Source of the DNA: Amycolatopsis sp. 2-15
GTDB taxonomy: Bacteria; Actinomycetota; Actinomycetes; Mycobacteriales; Pseudonocardiaceae
Direction of reading: 5' to 3'
Assembly (NCBI RefSeq): GCF_030285625.1
Contig: NZ_CP127294.1
Span: 6,604,001-6,668,000, forward strand
DNA length: 64,000 bases
The translations under genes were made by a program, and so were the position numbers. Within the stretch, counting starts at the first letter, position 1. Every line of letters begins with the position of its first letter. Below the pieces are notes generated by a model that made no database searches, was not told where the DNA came from, and saw nothing but the letters and a program-made list of their open reading frames with translations. Shown here in pieces: positions 23,856 to 31,779 of the stretch.

Positions 23856-24452
23856 TCAGGCGGTGGCGACCCGCTCCGCGCCCACGATGTGGTCCACGAA
23901 CCCGTAGGCCAGCGCTTCCTCGGCGTCGAACCACCGGTCGCGGTCGGCGTCGGCGGTGATGCGCTCCACCGGCTGCCCCGTCTGGGCCGCGGTCAGCTCC
24001 GCGATCCGCCGCTTCATCTTCCCGAACACCTCGGCCTGGATCGCGATGTCCGTCGCCGCCCCCGAGATCCCCGCCGACGGCTGGTGCATCACGATCCGCG
24101 TGTTCGGCAGCAGGTGCCGCTTGCCCGGCGTGCCCGACGAGAGCAGGAACTGCCCCATCGACGCCACGAATCCCAGCCCCCACGTGGCCACGTCCGGCTT
24201 CACCAGCTGCATCGTGTCGTAGATCGCCATCCCCGCCGTGACCGAACCCCCTGGCGAGTTGAGGTAGAAGGTGATGTCCTTTTCGGAGTCGTCCGCGGCG
24301 AGCAGCAACAGCTGCGCCGTGATCCGGTTCGCCACCTCGTCGGTCACCTCCGTGCCCAGGAACACGATCCGGTCGCGCAGCAACTGCTCGTACACCGACT
24401 CGTTCGCCTGCTGCCCCGCCGCGTGCATCGCGGGAACCACCGTCAGCGTCAT
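23856..24452 (-). CDS. clpP: ClpP-family serine protease subunit (orphan)
   Basis: A 198-residue ClpP. Motifs are YLNSPGGSVTAGMAIYDTMQ, the nucleophile segment GFVASMGQFLLSSG (Ser near 98), the histidine in IVMHQPSAG near 122, and DRDRWFDAEEALAYGFVDHI with the catalytic aspartate. The nucleophile loop reads FVASMG rather than the usual QAASMG, so it is a divergent paralogue. It is not followed by another clpP or clpX, unlike the housekeeping clpP1P2 locus. Two ClgR-like boxes spaced by exactly 20 bp lie 74-107 bases upstream of its ATG. Regulated proteolysis under stress is the likely role. Confidence 0.92.
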   Translation of the reverse strand: MTLTVVPAMHAAGQQANESVYEQLLRDRIVFLGTEVTDEVANRITAQLLLLAADDSEKDITFYLNSPGGSVTAGMAIYDTMQLVKPDVATWGLGFVASMGQFLLSSGTPGKRHLLPNTRIVMHQPSAGISGAATDIAIQAEVFGKMKRRIAELTAAQTGQPVERITADADRDRWFDAEEALAYGFVDHIVGAERVATA

Positions 24453-24525
24453 CGTCTTCTCCTCACTCGGCGCGAGATCCTGTCCGCACCGAACGTAGGA
24501 GCGCGGGCGAGGTCGTGGGGGCGCC

Positions 24526-24559
24526 GTTCGCTCACGGCGTGCGCGGTTCGCTCCCGGCG
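24526..24559. promoter_or_regulatory. Two ClgR-like operator boxes upstream of clpP
   Basis: GTTCGC-N5-GCG occurs at 24526-24539 and 24546-24559, exactly 20 bp apart (two helical turns). This is the ClgR operator form described for Streptomyces clp and lon promoters, as I recall it. A possible -10 TACGTT lies at 24497-24492 on the minus strand, so the boxes sit just upstream of its -35 region, as expected for an activator. Confidence 0.6.
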
Positions 24560-24580
24560 ATCACCCCGGCCCGAAGCCGC

Positions 24581-25660
24581 TCAGCGCAGCACGGCCGCCA
24601 GTAGGTCGGCCCCCAGCGTCCTCAGGTCGGGCAGGTTGAGGGTGTAGCGGACGTAACGACCGTGCCTGCGGGTCGTGAGCAGGCCCGCGCGGCGCAGGAC
24701 GGCGAGGTGGCGGGAAACCTCGGGGGGTGAAAGTTCCCAGGCGTGGGCCAGTTCGCCGGTGGTGTGCGGGCCACGGGCCAGGGTGCGCAGCAACCGCAGC
24801 CGCACCGGATGCGCGAGTGCTTCGAGCCGCAGCGTGACCGTTGCCGGCGAGACCGGCTCCGCTGACTTCGCCTCGGCGACGAGGTATTGCACCACCGGCT
24901 GCCACCCGGCGCGTGGACCGCCACCAGGTGCGGCCGGCCGAAGACGCTGGGGAGGAAGGTGATCCCGGTGTCGCGGGCAGCGGTCGCGTTGTCCTGCAGT
25001 TTGTCCACGATGATGCAGCTGCCGTCCGGGGCCAGGGTGACGGCGCTGGAGACCGACGCGAGTGCCGCCCCGAGGCCCTGGCGCTTCAACAGGTCGCTCT
25101 TCAGGCGCAGGTCGGTGGCGAGTTGCCCGGCGACGTCTCTCCAGGCGGCGTCGAAGAAGGCCTCGGCGCACTGTTCGCGGGTGTGGCGCACCCGCGCCCG
25201 CACGGCTGCGGGGTCCGCGAGCAGGCGTTCCGCGAAGGCCTCTTGGAGCGCGCCGCGGGCCTGGGCCAGCTCCAGCGCCCGCTCGCGCGCCGTCGCGTCG
25301 GCGAGCGGTGACGGCGCGGAGAAATGGACCCGGTTGCTGCCGCACGTGGTGACGAGCGCGGCGGTCACATAGGTTTCATCCTCGATCCGGTCCACCTCGT
25401 CCAGCTCCTCGGCGAGGGTCGGCCGCGGCCGCGCGGGGACCAGGAAGTCGGCCCGTGAGGAACGCCCAGAGGAACTCCGCCGCCCTGAGCCGCTCGGCCA
25501 GCTCCGGCCGCAGCCCGGCCCAGACGTCGCCCGCCCAGCCGGCGAGCTGCGGGTGATGCCCGGGTTCGGCCAGCACGTGCAGCATCGCGGTCAGCTCGGC
25601 GAGCGGGGAGGCAGCGAACCGCAGTCGCCCGGACGGCAGGGCGCCGATGCCGATCCTCAA
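24581..25660 (-). pseudogene. ArsR-type regulator with DUF5937 domain, frameshifted twice
   Basis: The gene begins at a TTG (25660, AGGGGA upstream). It encodes the DUF5937 N-terminus (MRIGIGALPSGRLRF then AELTAMLHVLAEPGHHP), then loses frame at about 25466, where an extra C in CCC interrupts EFLW. The middle continues in another frame (FLVPARPRPTLAEELDEVDR ... TCGSNRVHFSAP). A second indel near 24905 restores the first frame for the ArsR-type helix-turn-helix (LEALAHPVRLRLLRTLARGPHTTGELAHAW) and the C-terminus. Either the gene is inactive or two sequencing indels in G/C runs split it. It faces an MFS gene with the same kind of damage. Confidence 0.8.
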
Positions 25661-25697
25661 CGTATCCCCTCATTCTCACTGGTCGGACGGCCGGCGA

Positions 25698-25732
25698 CCG
25701 CGTCGGTTGACGGTGTCCGTCAACCGACGCGG
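25698..25732. promoter_or_regulatory. Perfect operator palindrome, 16-bp arms
   Basis: CCGCGTCGGTTGACGG, TGT, then the exact inverted repeat, centred between the divergent ArsR-type and MFS genes and ending 8 bases before the MFS ATG. Its position and symmetry indicate the operator of the ArsR-type repressor. Confidence 0.75.
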
Positions 25733-25740
25733 CGATCCCG

Positions 25741-26931
25741 ATGGCCGAACGCACCGGTGGTGCCATGGTTACCACCACCAAGATCCAGCCGGGCTCCCTC
25801 GTCCGTGCCTCCGGAGGTCCGCGCTGCGCGGTCGCCCTGGCCGTGGACGCGCTCGGCACCGGCTTGCTGCGGCCCTTTCTGCTGCTCTACGGCGTGACGG
25901 TGCTTCGGCTCTCCCCGCCGGTCACCGGCATCGCCATGACGGTCGGCGCCGTCGCGGGTCTGGTGTACCTGCCCGCCGTCGGCCGATGGCTGGACCGGGG
26001 CGCGCGCAGCACAGTCGTGGCGGCGTCGATGCTGGTGCGAGTGCTGGGAGTGGCGCTGCTGCTGGCCGCCCCCGCGGGGTCTGGCTGTTCGTGACGGCGG
26101 CGCTCTTCCTCGGCATCGGCGACCAGGCCTGGCCGGCCGCCCACGCCGCCCTCGTGGCCACGGTCTCCCACGGCCGGGAGCGGGACGCGGCGCTCGCGGG
26201 CGGCCGCGCGCTGCGCAACGCCGGCGAGGGCGCGGGCGCACTTCTCGCCACCGCATGCCTGACGGGCGGCACCACCGCGTTGCAGGCGCTGGCAGCCGTC
26301 ACCGGGCTCGCCTATTTCGCCGCGGCGGCCTTGGCCTGGTCGGTCCACGTCCGCGCGCAGCCGGCCGCCACCCCGACCGAGGCCCGGGCCGAGCGGCCCG
26401 GGCCTCGGATGCGCGTGCTGCTCGCCGCCAACGTGGTCTACGTCTTCTGCCTCAACGTCCCCGAAATCGCGCTTCCCCTGGTCCTGGTGACACAGCTGCA
26501 CGCATCCCCGGTTTGGTCGGCGGCCATCTTCGTGGCCAACACCGTGCTGGTGGTCACCCTCCAGGTTCCGCTCACCGTCCTGCTGTCCCGCTTCTCCCGG
26601 CGGACCGTGCTCGCTCTCGCCGGCGTGGTACTCGCCGCGTCCTACCTCTGGGTTTCTGGCGGCCACGGTGTCCGTGGTCTGCACGCTCGGCGAGATCATC
26701 TACGCCGGCAGCGCGACCGCGCTCGTCGCCGCCCTCACCCCGGCCCCGTCCTCGGCCGCGCCCTCGCCCGCTTCCAGCTCTCCACGGGCTTCGGCCTCGC
26801 CGTCTCCCCCGGCGGTCATCACCGCCCTCGCCTCCCACGGCTCGGGCGCCCTCTGGAGCAGCCTCCCGCTGCGACGCTCCTCTCCGCTTCCGGCGTTGCC
26901 ACCGATAAGGATCACGGACACGGACTCGTGA
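25741..26931 (+). pseudogene. MFS drug-type transporter, multiply frameshifted
   Basis: The N-terminus (VDALGTGLLRPFLLLYGVTVLRL, then GLVYLPAVGRWLDRGARSTVV) is a normal MFS start, but the frame closes at about 26094. The continuation GVWLFVTAALFLGIGDQAWPAAHAAL is in another frame after a lost G near 26079. Further shifts occur near 26655, 26748, 26808 and 26868, where DNA still encodes recognisable pieces (FSRRTVLALAGVVLAASYLW; LGEIIYAGSATALVAAL; VITALASHGSGALW). At least four indels make this a pseudogene even if one or two were sequencing errors. The candidate starts are ATG 25741 or 25765. Confidence 0.82.
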
Positions 26932-26988
26932 GCTCGGCGGCACCAGATGATCGTGGGTGCAACCAACGATCCTTGTTACGCTTCCACC

Positions 26989-27501
26989 ATGGACACTCCG
27001 GCGGACGACCGTGTCCCCACCCTGTTGCGCAGCCGGCCCAGCTGGCTCGTCACCCAGCTCGCCACGCAGGTCACGCGGCTGGTGGGCGAGGCGTTCGACG
27101 CCGCCGGGTACCGCCGCTACCACTACGCGCTGCTCGCCGCGCTCGACGAGTTCGGCCCCGCGAGCCAGGCCACGCTCGGACGGCGCTGCCGCATCGACCG
27201 CAGCTACGTCGTCGAAGCCGTCGGCGAGCTCGAGGTCGCCGGCCGGGTGCTGCGCGCGCCCGACCCGGCCGACCGGCGCCGCAACGTCGTCACGCTCACC
27301 GGCGAAGGGCGTACCCACCTCGCCGCGATGACCCGGACCCTCGACGACGTGCAGGACGAGCTCACCGCGCCCCTGCCCGCGACCGAGCGCGAGCAGTTCG
27401 TCCACCAGCTCGGGCGCGTCCTCGACCACGTGCGAGAGCCCCGCGTCACCGGTAAGGCCCCGGAATCTCGTGATCTCGATCATGGCGTTGAACGGGACTA
27501 G
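26989..27501 (+). CDS. MarR-family regulator
   Basis: A 170-residue winged-helix regulator: N-terminal dimer helix LATQVTRLVGEAFDAAGYRRYHYALLAALDEFG, the recognition segment SQATLGRRCRIDRSYVVEAVGELEVAG near 75-100, and the wing RAPDPADRRRNVVTLTGEGR with its conserved D-x-R-R. It is followed 43 bases later by an F420-type oxidoreductase, its likely target. An imperfect dyad CAA-N6-TTG (CAACGATCCTTG) lies about 20 bases before the ATG and may be its own operator. The start is ATG 26989. Confidence 0.9.
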   Translation: MDTPADDRVPTLLRSRPSWLVTQLATQVTRLVGEAFDAAGYRRYHYALLAALDEFGPASQATLGRRCRIDRSYVVEAVGELEVAGRVLRAPDPADRRRNVVTLTGEGRTHLAAMTRTLDDVQDELTAPLPATEREQFVHQLGRVLDHVREPRVTGKAPESRDLDHGVERD

Positions 27502-27544
27502 CGTGGCGTACGTGTGAGCCGCCGCATGCGAAGGATCCGCCCCC

Positions 27545-28387
27545 ATGACCAACCAGCCCTTCCGCTTCGGGGTCTCCCTGCTCAACGTCGGCTCCCGCAC
27601 GGACTGGCGGGCCCGAGCCCGTGAGGTGCAGGACCGCGGCTACGACGTGCTCCAGGTTCCCGACCACCTCGGCCTGGCCTCGCCGTTCCCCGCGCTGGTC
27701 GCGGCAGCCGATGTCACGAGCATCCGCCTGGGCACCTACGTGCTCAACGCCGGTGTCCTCAGCCCCGCCTACCTCGCGCGCGACGTCGCCGACGTGCAGC
27801 GCCTCACCGACGGGCGGCTCGAGCTCGGCCTCGGCACCGGCTACATGCCGAACGAGTTCGAGGCCGCCGGCGTACCGATGGGCTCCGGCGGCGAGCGCAT
27901 CCGCAAGCTGGAGTCCACGCTCAAGGCCACGCGCGAACTGCTCGCCGCAGAAACGGGTGCGCCCGTGCCGCCGATCATGCTGTCCGGCTCGGGCGACCGC
28001 ATGGTGGCGCTCGGCGGCCGCGAAGCCGACATCTTCAGCTTCTCGATCATGGCCGGCGTCACCCCCGGCACCGCTCCGGAAGACGCGTTCGCCCACCGCG
28101 TGCAGGTGCTGCGTGACGCCGCGGGCGACCGCTTCGGCGACATCGAGCTGAACCTGTTCGTCGCGGCCGTCGGCGACAGCGTCGAGGAGCTCGACCTCGG
28201 CATCACCCGCCAGGCCAGCGGCCTGCCCGACGAGCAGCTCGCCCAGCTGCCCGGCGTGCTCACCGGCTCGCCGCGCGAGATCGCCGAGCGGCTCGAGCGC
28301 TACCGCGAAACCTTCGGCACCACCTACATCAGCGTGCTCGAACCGCACCTCGCCGCGTTCGCCGAGGTCATCAAGCACCTGAGCTGA
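27545..28387 (+). CDS. LLM-class F420-dependent oxidoreductase
   Basis: A 280-residue luciferase-like TIM-barrel flavin/F420 enzyme. Typical segments are FRFGVSLLNVGSRTDWRARAREVQDRGYDVLQVPDHLG, IRLGTYVLNAGVLSPAYLARDVADVQRLTDGRLELGLGTGYMPNEF (the conserved D-G-R-x-x-x-G-x-G-x-G), and PPIMLSGSGDRMVALGGREADIFSF. F420 cofactor use is inferred from similarity to the actinobacterial TIGR03621-type group. The preceding MarR gene probably regulates it. The ATG at 27545 has an AAGGA site. Confidence 0.9.
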   Translation: MTNQPFRFGVSLLNVGSRTDWRARAREVQDRGYDVLQVPDHLGLASPFPALVAAADVTSIRLGTYVLNAGVLSPAYLARDVADVQRLTDGRLELGLGTGYMPNEFEAAGVPMGSGGERIRKLESTLKATRELLAAETGAPVPPIMLSGSGDRMVALGGREADIFSFSIMAGVTPGTAPEDAFAHRVQVLRDAAGDRFGDIELNLFVAAVGDSVEELDLGITRQASGLPDEQLAQLPGVLTGSPREIAERLERYRETFGTTYISVLEPHLAAFAEVIKHLS

Positions 28388-28864
28388 CACGTCCACGGCG
28401 CCCAGGGACCGCATCAGCTCCAGCACCCCCTGGGCGCCGCGCGGCGACAGGAACTTCTCCAGGTTCGCCGCAGAGTCCCGCGCCTCCTCGGCGGCGCGGG
28501 CGAACATCTCCTCCTCGAAACCGCGCACGTCTTGTCCCGACGCGAGCGCCAAGGCGAGCCGGGCGCCGTCGAGCATCGCCAGGTTCGCGGCCGCACCGGC
28601 AAACGGCGGCATCAGGTGCGCCGCGTCGCCCAGCAGTGTCAAGCCCGGGACCGGATTCCACCTCAGGCCCGCGGGCAGCGCCGCGATCGGCAGCCGCGTG
28701 ATCGGGCCTTCAGCCGCGGCGACCAGCTCCAGGAACTCCGGGGCCCAGCCCGCGTAGAGGTCCTGCAGCTGTTTCCTGGCCGTCGCCGGGGCGTCGAACG
28801 CGACGCCTGAGGTCGTGAACCAGTCCTCGGCTCCGCGCATCGTCAGGTGCACCCGAGCCCAGCA
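28388..28864 (-). pseudogene. FAD-dependent monooxygenase, C-terminal fragment
   Basis: The minus strand encodes about 150 residues that begin in mid-protein (WARVHLTMRGAEDWF). They contain the second FAD-binding motif of aromatic hydroxylase/TetX-type enzymes, VPGLTLLGDAAHLMPPFAGAAANLAMLDGARLALAL. The N-terminal GxGxxG domain is missing, no start codon or ribosome site is present, and the frame runs on antisense through the LLM gene without its own stop. The missing 5' end abuts the missing 5' end of the TetR fragment at 28882. Confidence 0.82.
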
Positions 28865-28881
28865 CCGGCCGTCGCGCGGGC

Positions 28882-29301
28882 CTGCGGGCACTCGCCCACG
28901 CGGTCCGCACGGCGGCACACCGGCACGAATGGTTCGCCGACCTGCTCGGCGGCCGCTCGGGGCTCGGCCCGAACGCGCTGGCCTACCTCGAAGCGTCGCT
29001 CGCCGCCGCGGACGAAGGCGACATCGACGACGCGCTCGTCGCGGTACACGCCGTGCACTCCTATGTGACCGGCGCCGTGCGCAGCGAGATCACCGAGCTG
29101 CGCCGCGAACGCGAGTCCGGTCAGGACGAAGCGCAGTGGCAACGCGCGTCCGCCCCCTACCTGCGGCGCATGCTGGCCACCGGCCGCTACCCCACCCTCG
29201 CCCGCGCGGTCGACCTCGGCTCCCACCCCGACCCGGACACCGCGTTCGACGCCGGTCTCGCCCGCGTCCTCGACGGCCTCGGTGGCCCGATTACCGCTTA
29301 A
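28882..29301 (+). pseudogene. TetR-type regulator, C-terminal fragment
   Basis: An open frame of 139 codons without a start at its 5' end. It reads LRALAHAVRTAAHRHEWFADLLGGRSGLGPNALAYLEASLAA, HSYVTGAVRSEITELRRERESG and YPTLARAVDLGSHPDPDTAFDAGLARVLDGL, the helical ligand domain of a TetR/AcrR regulator. The DNA-binding domain is absent. An internal GTG at 29053 could start only 82 residues. The fragment is probably inactive as a repressor, although a dominant-negative dimer is conceivable. Confidence 0.8.
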
Positions 29302-29317
29302 GCGGCAAGATCGCGGC

Positions 29318-30067
29318 GTGACCCCCGAGCTCGGCCCGACGACCCGCGTCATGCACGCGATGGAACAGCTGTGGGTGGAAATCCGCCGCCGCCACCCCGA
29401 CGTGCCCGAAGCCATCCTCGTCCTGGCGTCCGGCACGATGGGCACCACCACCGAGATCCACGGTCACTTCGCCCGCTCCCGCTGGCACGTCGGCCCCGGC
29501 GAGGATCCGCGCGCCGAGTTCTTCCTCGGTGCGGAAGGCCTGCGCCGCCCCGCCGCGGACATCCTGGCCACCACGTTGCACGAAGCCGCGCACGGCCTGG
29601 CCGCGACCCGGGACATCGTGGACGTGAGCGACGGGCGCTACCACAACAAGCGGTTCGCGGCGCTCGCCCACGAGCTGGGTGTGCGGGCCGAGCAGGCGGA
29701 CCGGATCGGCTGGTCGGCCACCACCGCCTTGCCCGCGACGATCGCCGCTTACGCGGATTCGCTGCGCGTTCTCGAACGGGCGCTGACGGTGTGGCGGCAC
29801 ACGGAGCAGGAGGTCGCGGTCCGAGCTCACGCTCCGGAGCCACTGCCCACGGATCCCGACCAGCCCGATGTCGTCGTGCCGACCCCGGCACCGGTCGTGA
29901 TCGCACCGGTGGACGGCCGCGGTGCTCACCGCGGTGGGCCGAACTACGTGGCCGCGGTGTGCAGCTGCGACAAGCCGCGCCGCATCCGCGCGGCCCGGTC
30001 GATCCTCGAGCTGGGGCCGATCACCTGCAGTCTCTGCAACGCCCCCTTCACGGAAACCGCCGGCTGA
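29318..30067 (+). CDS. SprT-like zinc metalloprotease with C-terminal zinc ribbon
   Basis: A 249-residue protein with the metallopeptidase motif TLHEAAHGLA near residue 90, followed by YHNKRFAALAHELGV, which places the third ligand region as in SprT/Spartan enzymes. The C-terminus has CSCDKPRRIR ... ITCSLCNAPF, a probable zinc ribbon (C-x-C ... C-x2-C). Spartan-type proteases cut DNA-protein crosslinks; the bacterial forms are little studied and are frequent on mobile elements. A proline-rich linker (about 175-205) joins the two parts. The GTG at 29318 is assumed. It stands 16 bases after the TetR fragment. Confidence 0.8.
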   Translation: MTPELGPTTRVMHAMEQLWVEIRRRHPDVPEAILVLASGTMGTTTEIHGHFARSRWHVGPGEDPRAEFFLGAEGLRRPAADILATTLHEAAHGLAATRDIVDVSDGRYHNKRFAALAHELGVRAEQADRIGWSATTALPATIAAYADSLRVLERALTVWRHTEQEVAVRAHAPEPLPTDPDQPDVVVPTPAPVVIAPVDGRGAHRGGPNYVAAVCSCDKPRRIRAARSILELGPITCSLCNAPFTETAG

Positions 30068-30093
30068 CCAAGCCGGGCGGTCGCGGGCTCCGG

Positions 30094-31518
30094 TCAGCGG
30101 AAACAGTACGAGTCCGACGAGGCGTCGCCGCCCGACAACCGGACCTGGTGCGGGCGCAGGCCCCGGAAGTCGTCACCGTGCAGGAAGCACTTCCCATCGA
30201 CGCGCAGGCCCCCGCCGGCGGCCGGATCGGTCTCGAGCTTCGCCATCCAGGCCCCGACGCCGTCGGGGTAGAACTGGTCGTCCCAGGAGCCGTAGAGCGA
30301 GTTGGTCACGTAGATCCGGCGACCGTCGCGGCTGACCTCGACCATTTGCGGACCGCCCCCCAGCCGCAGCGACGGCGCGGCCGGATGCGGAACCCGCCCG
30401 GTGATGCCACCGAGGCGCACCGAGCCGGTTTCACGGGGCCGAGCGGGGTCGCTGACGTCGAACTGCTTGAGCTCGCCGGTGCCCCAGCACGACACGTACA
30501 GGAACTGATCGTCCACGCTGAGGCCGATGTCGGAGATCAGCGGCGGTACGGCGCCGAACGGCCGCAGCGCCGGCGGCAGGTCCGCGGCATCCGCAGGCTC
30601 GGCGGGCACGGTGATCACCTTGTCCACCACCCAGGTGTCGCCCTCGAGGTGCCAGCGCCACACCGATGCCGACAGGTCCTCAGTGGACACCGCCACGCCG
30701 GCGAACCCCCACGTGGCCTCGGGATCGTGTGACGGGCGCAGCTCGAGCACGATCTGGTACTGCTCGCCGAGGTCGACGCGCTGGCGGTGCCGGCCCTCGG
30801 CCAGGTCCCAGAAGTGCAGCGCGTGCCCGTACTTCTGGGCCAGCAGCAGCTCGGGATTGAGCCCGTCCTCGATCATCGAGGGCGTGCCCCACTCGCTTGT
30901 GATCAGGGTGTTGCGGTTGAGGTGCCACCACGCGTCGTAGGCCAGGTACTGCGGCCCCCGATCGGTCTCCCACGCGCGGACCACGTCGAACGTGTCGTGG
31001 TCGAGCAGCGCGATGCCGCCCGGGCCGCCCGAGCCTTCCCCAGCGCCGAGGCACGACAGGTACACCCCGTCGGGCCCGCAGTGGGAGGTGTGCGGACGGG
31101 AGTACCCGGCCTTCTCGGCCAGCTCCGCCGCGGTCACCGTCTTGTGCAGCACGGGTTGCCGCGGGTCGGGCTCGGTGTCGAACACGTGGATGTTCGAGGA
31201 ACGCAGCCCGGGCAGCAGCAGGAACCGGCGGCGCAGGCCATCGGTGTCGTGTCCGGTGTGCGCGAACGCGCTGCTGCACGCGTTCCACCCGAAGTGGTGC
31301 AGCTCGTCGCCGGTGGTCGGCAGCTCCGACCAGCCGACGACGCTGCCGTAGGTACCCGAGTCGGGATCCACATCGACCGTCGCCAGGGCATCCGGTTTGG
31401 CGGCCGTCCGGTCGAACGCCACGACATACGCGAGCTTCTCCGGCGGCGCCGCGATCGCGTCACCGGGGCTGCGGTAGAAGGTCGGATCGGTCTGTGACTG
31501 TGCTGACGGTCCGGTCAT
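30094..31518 (-). CDS. Selenium-binding protein SBP56 / methanethiol oxidase family
   Basis: A 474-residue cytoplasmic beta-propeller protein. Conserved family segments are ELHHFGWNACSSAF near 73 (likely metal/selenium Cys), SRPHTSHCGPDGVYLSCLG near 140, TLITSEWGTPSMIEDG, RPSHDPEATWGFAGVAVS, and the C-terminal GGPQMVEVSRDGRRIYVTNSLYGSWDDQFYPDG. It ends in CFR. Characterised relatives oxidise methanethiol to formaldehyde, hydrogen sulphide and peroxide using copper. The ATG at 31518 has GGGAG; a GTG one codon earlier is possible. It is a single gene flanked by an inverted repeat at 31679. Confidence 0.93.
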   Translation of the reverse strand: MTGPSAQSQTDPTFYRSPGDAIAAPPEKLAYVVAFDRTAAKPDALATVDVDPDSGTYGSVVGWSELPTTGDELHHFGWNACSSAFAHTGHDTDGLRRRFLLLPGLRSSNIHVFDTEPDPRQPVLHKTVTAAELAEKAGYSRPHTSHCGPDGVYLSCLGAGEGSGGPGGIALLDHDTFDVVRAWETDRGPQYLAYDAWWHLNRNTLITSEWGTPSMIEDGLNPELLLAQKYGHALHFWDLAEGRHRQRVDLGEQYQIVLELRPSHDPEATWGFAGVAVSTEDLSASVWRWHLEGDTWVVDKVITVPAEPADAADLPPALRPFGAVPPLISDIGLSVDDQFLYVSCWGTGELKQFDVSDPARPRETGSVRLGGITGRVPHPAAPSLRLGGGPQMVEVSRDGRRIYVTNSLYGSWDDQFYPDGVGAWMAKLETDPAAGGGLRVDGKCFLHGDDFRGLRPHQVRLSGGDASSDSYCFR

Positions 31519-31678
31519 CACGTTCTCCCTGCCGTGTCCGATTCCCCGCGGCCAATGTCCCGCGCGCGTCGTCGCGGCCGCAAGGCACGAACGCGCACGT
31601 CAGGAGACCTCGGCGAGGACTTCGCCGGGTCTTCCGGGCGGCTGCTTCCGCGGTGCGGGACTGGCGTGCGGCTCGCGT

Positions 31679-31702
31679 TTTCCCTTGGCCGCTCAAGGGA
31701 AA
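31679..31702. repeat. Inverted repeat, 9-bp arms, between two minus-strand genes
   Basis: TTTCCCTTG-gccgct-CAAGGGAAA lies in the 261-base gap between the coiled-coil gene and the SBP56 gene, 78 bases after the former's stop. It could be a weak terminator for that gene or an operator for SBP56. Otherwise the gap holds nothing recognisable. Confidence 0.5.
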
Positions 31703-31779
31703 CCGGCTGTCCAACGCCGTCAGCCACCACGCCGGCACACCGGAACCCCACCGTGGGCGAGCAGCGCGTGGGTGAAACT

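Noticed and set aside
26941..26988. A MarR operator CAA-N6-TTG as a separate firm feature
   Set aside because: The dyad has only 3-bp arms and could occur by chance; mentioned under the MarR gene only.
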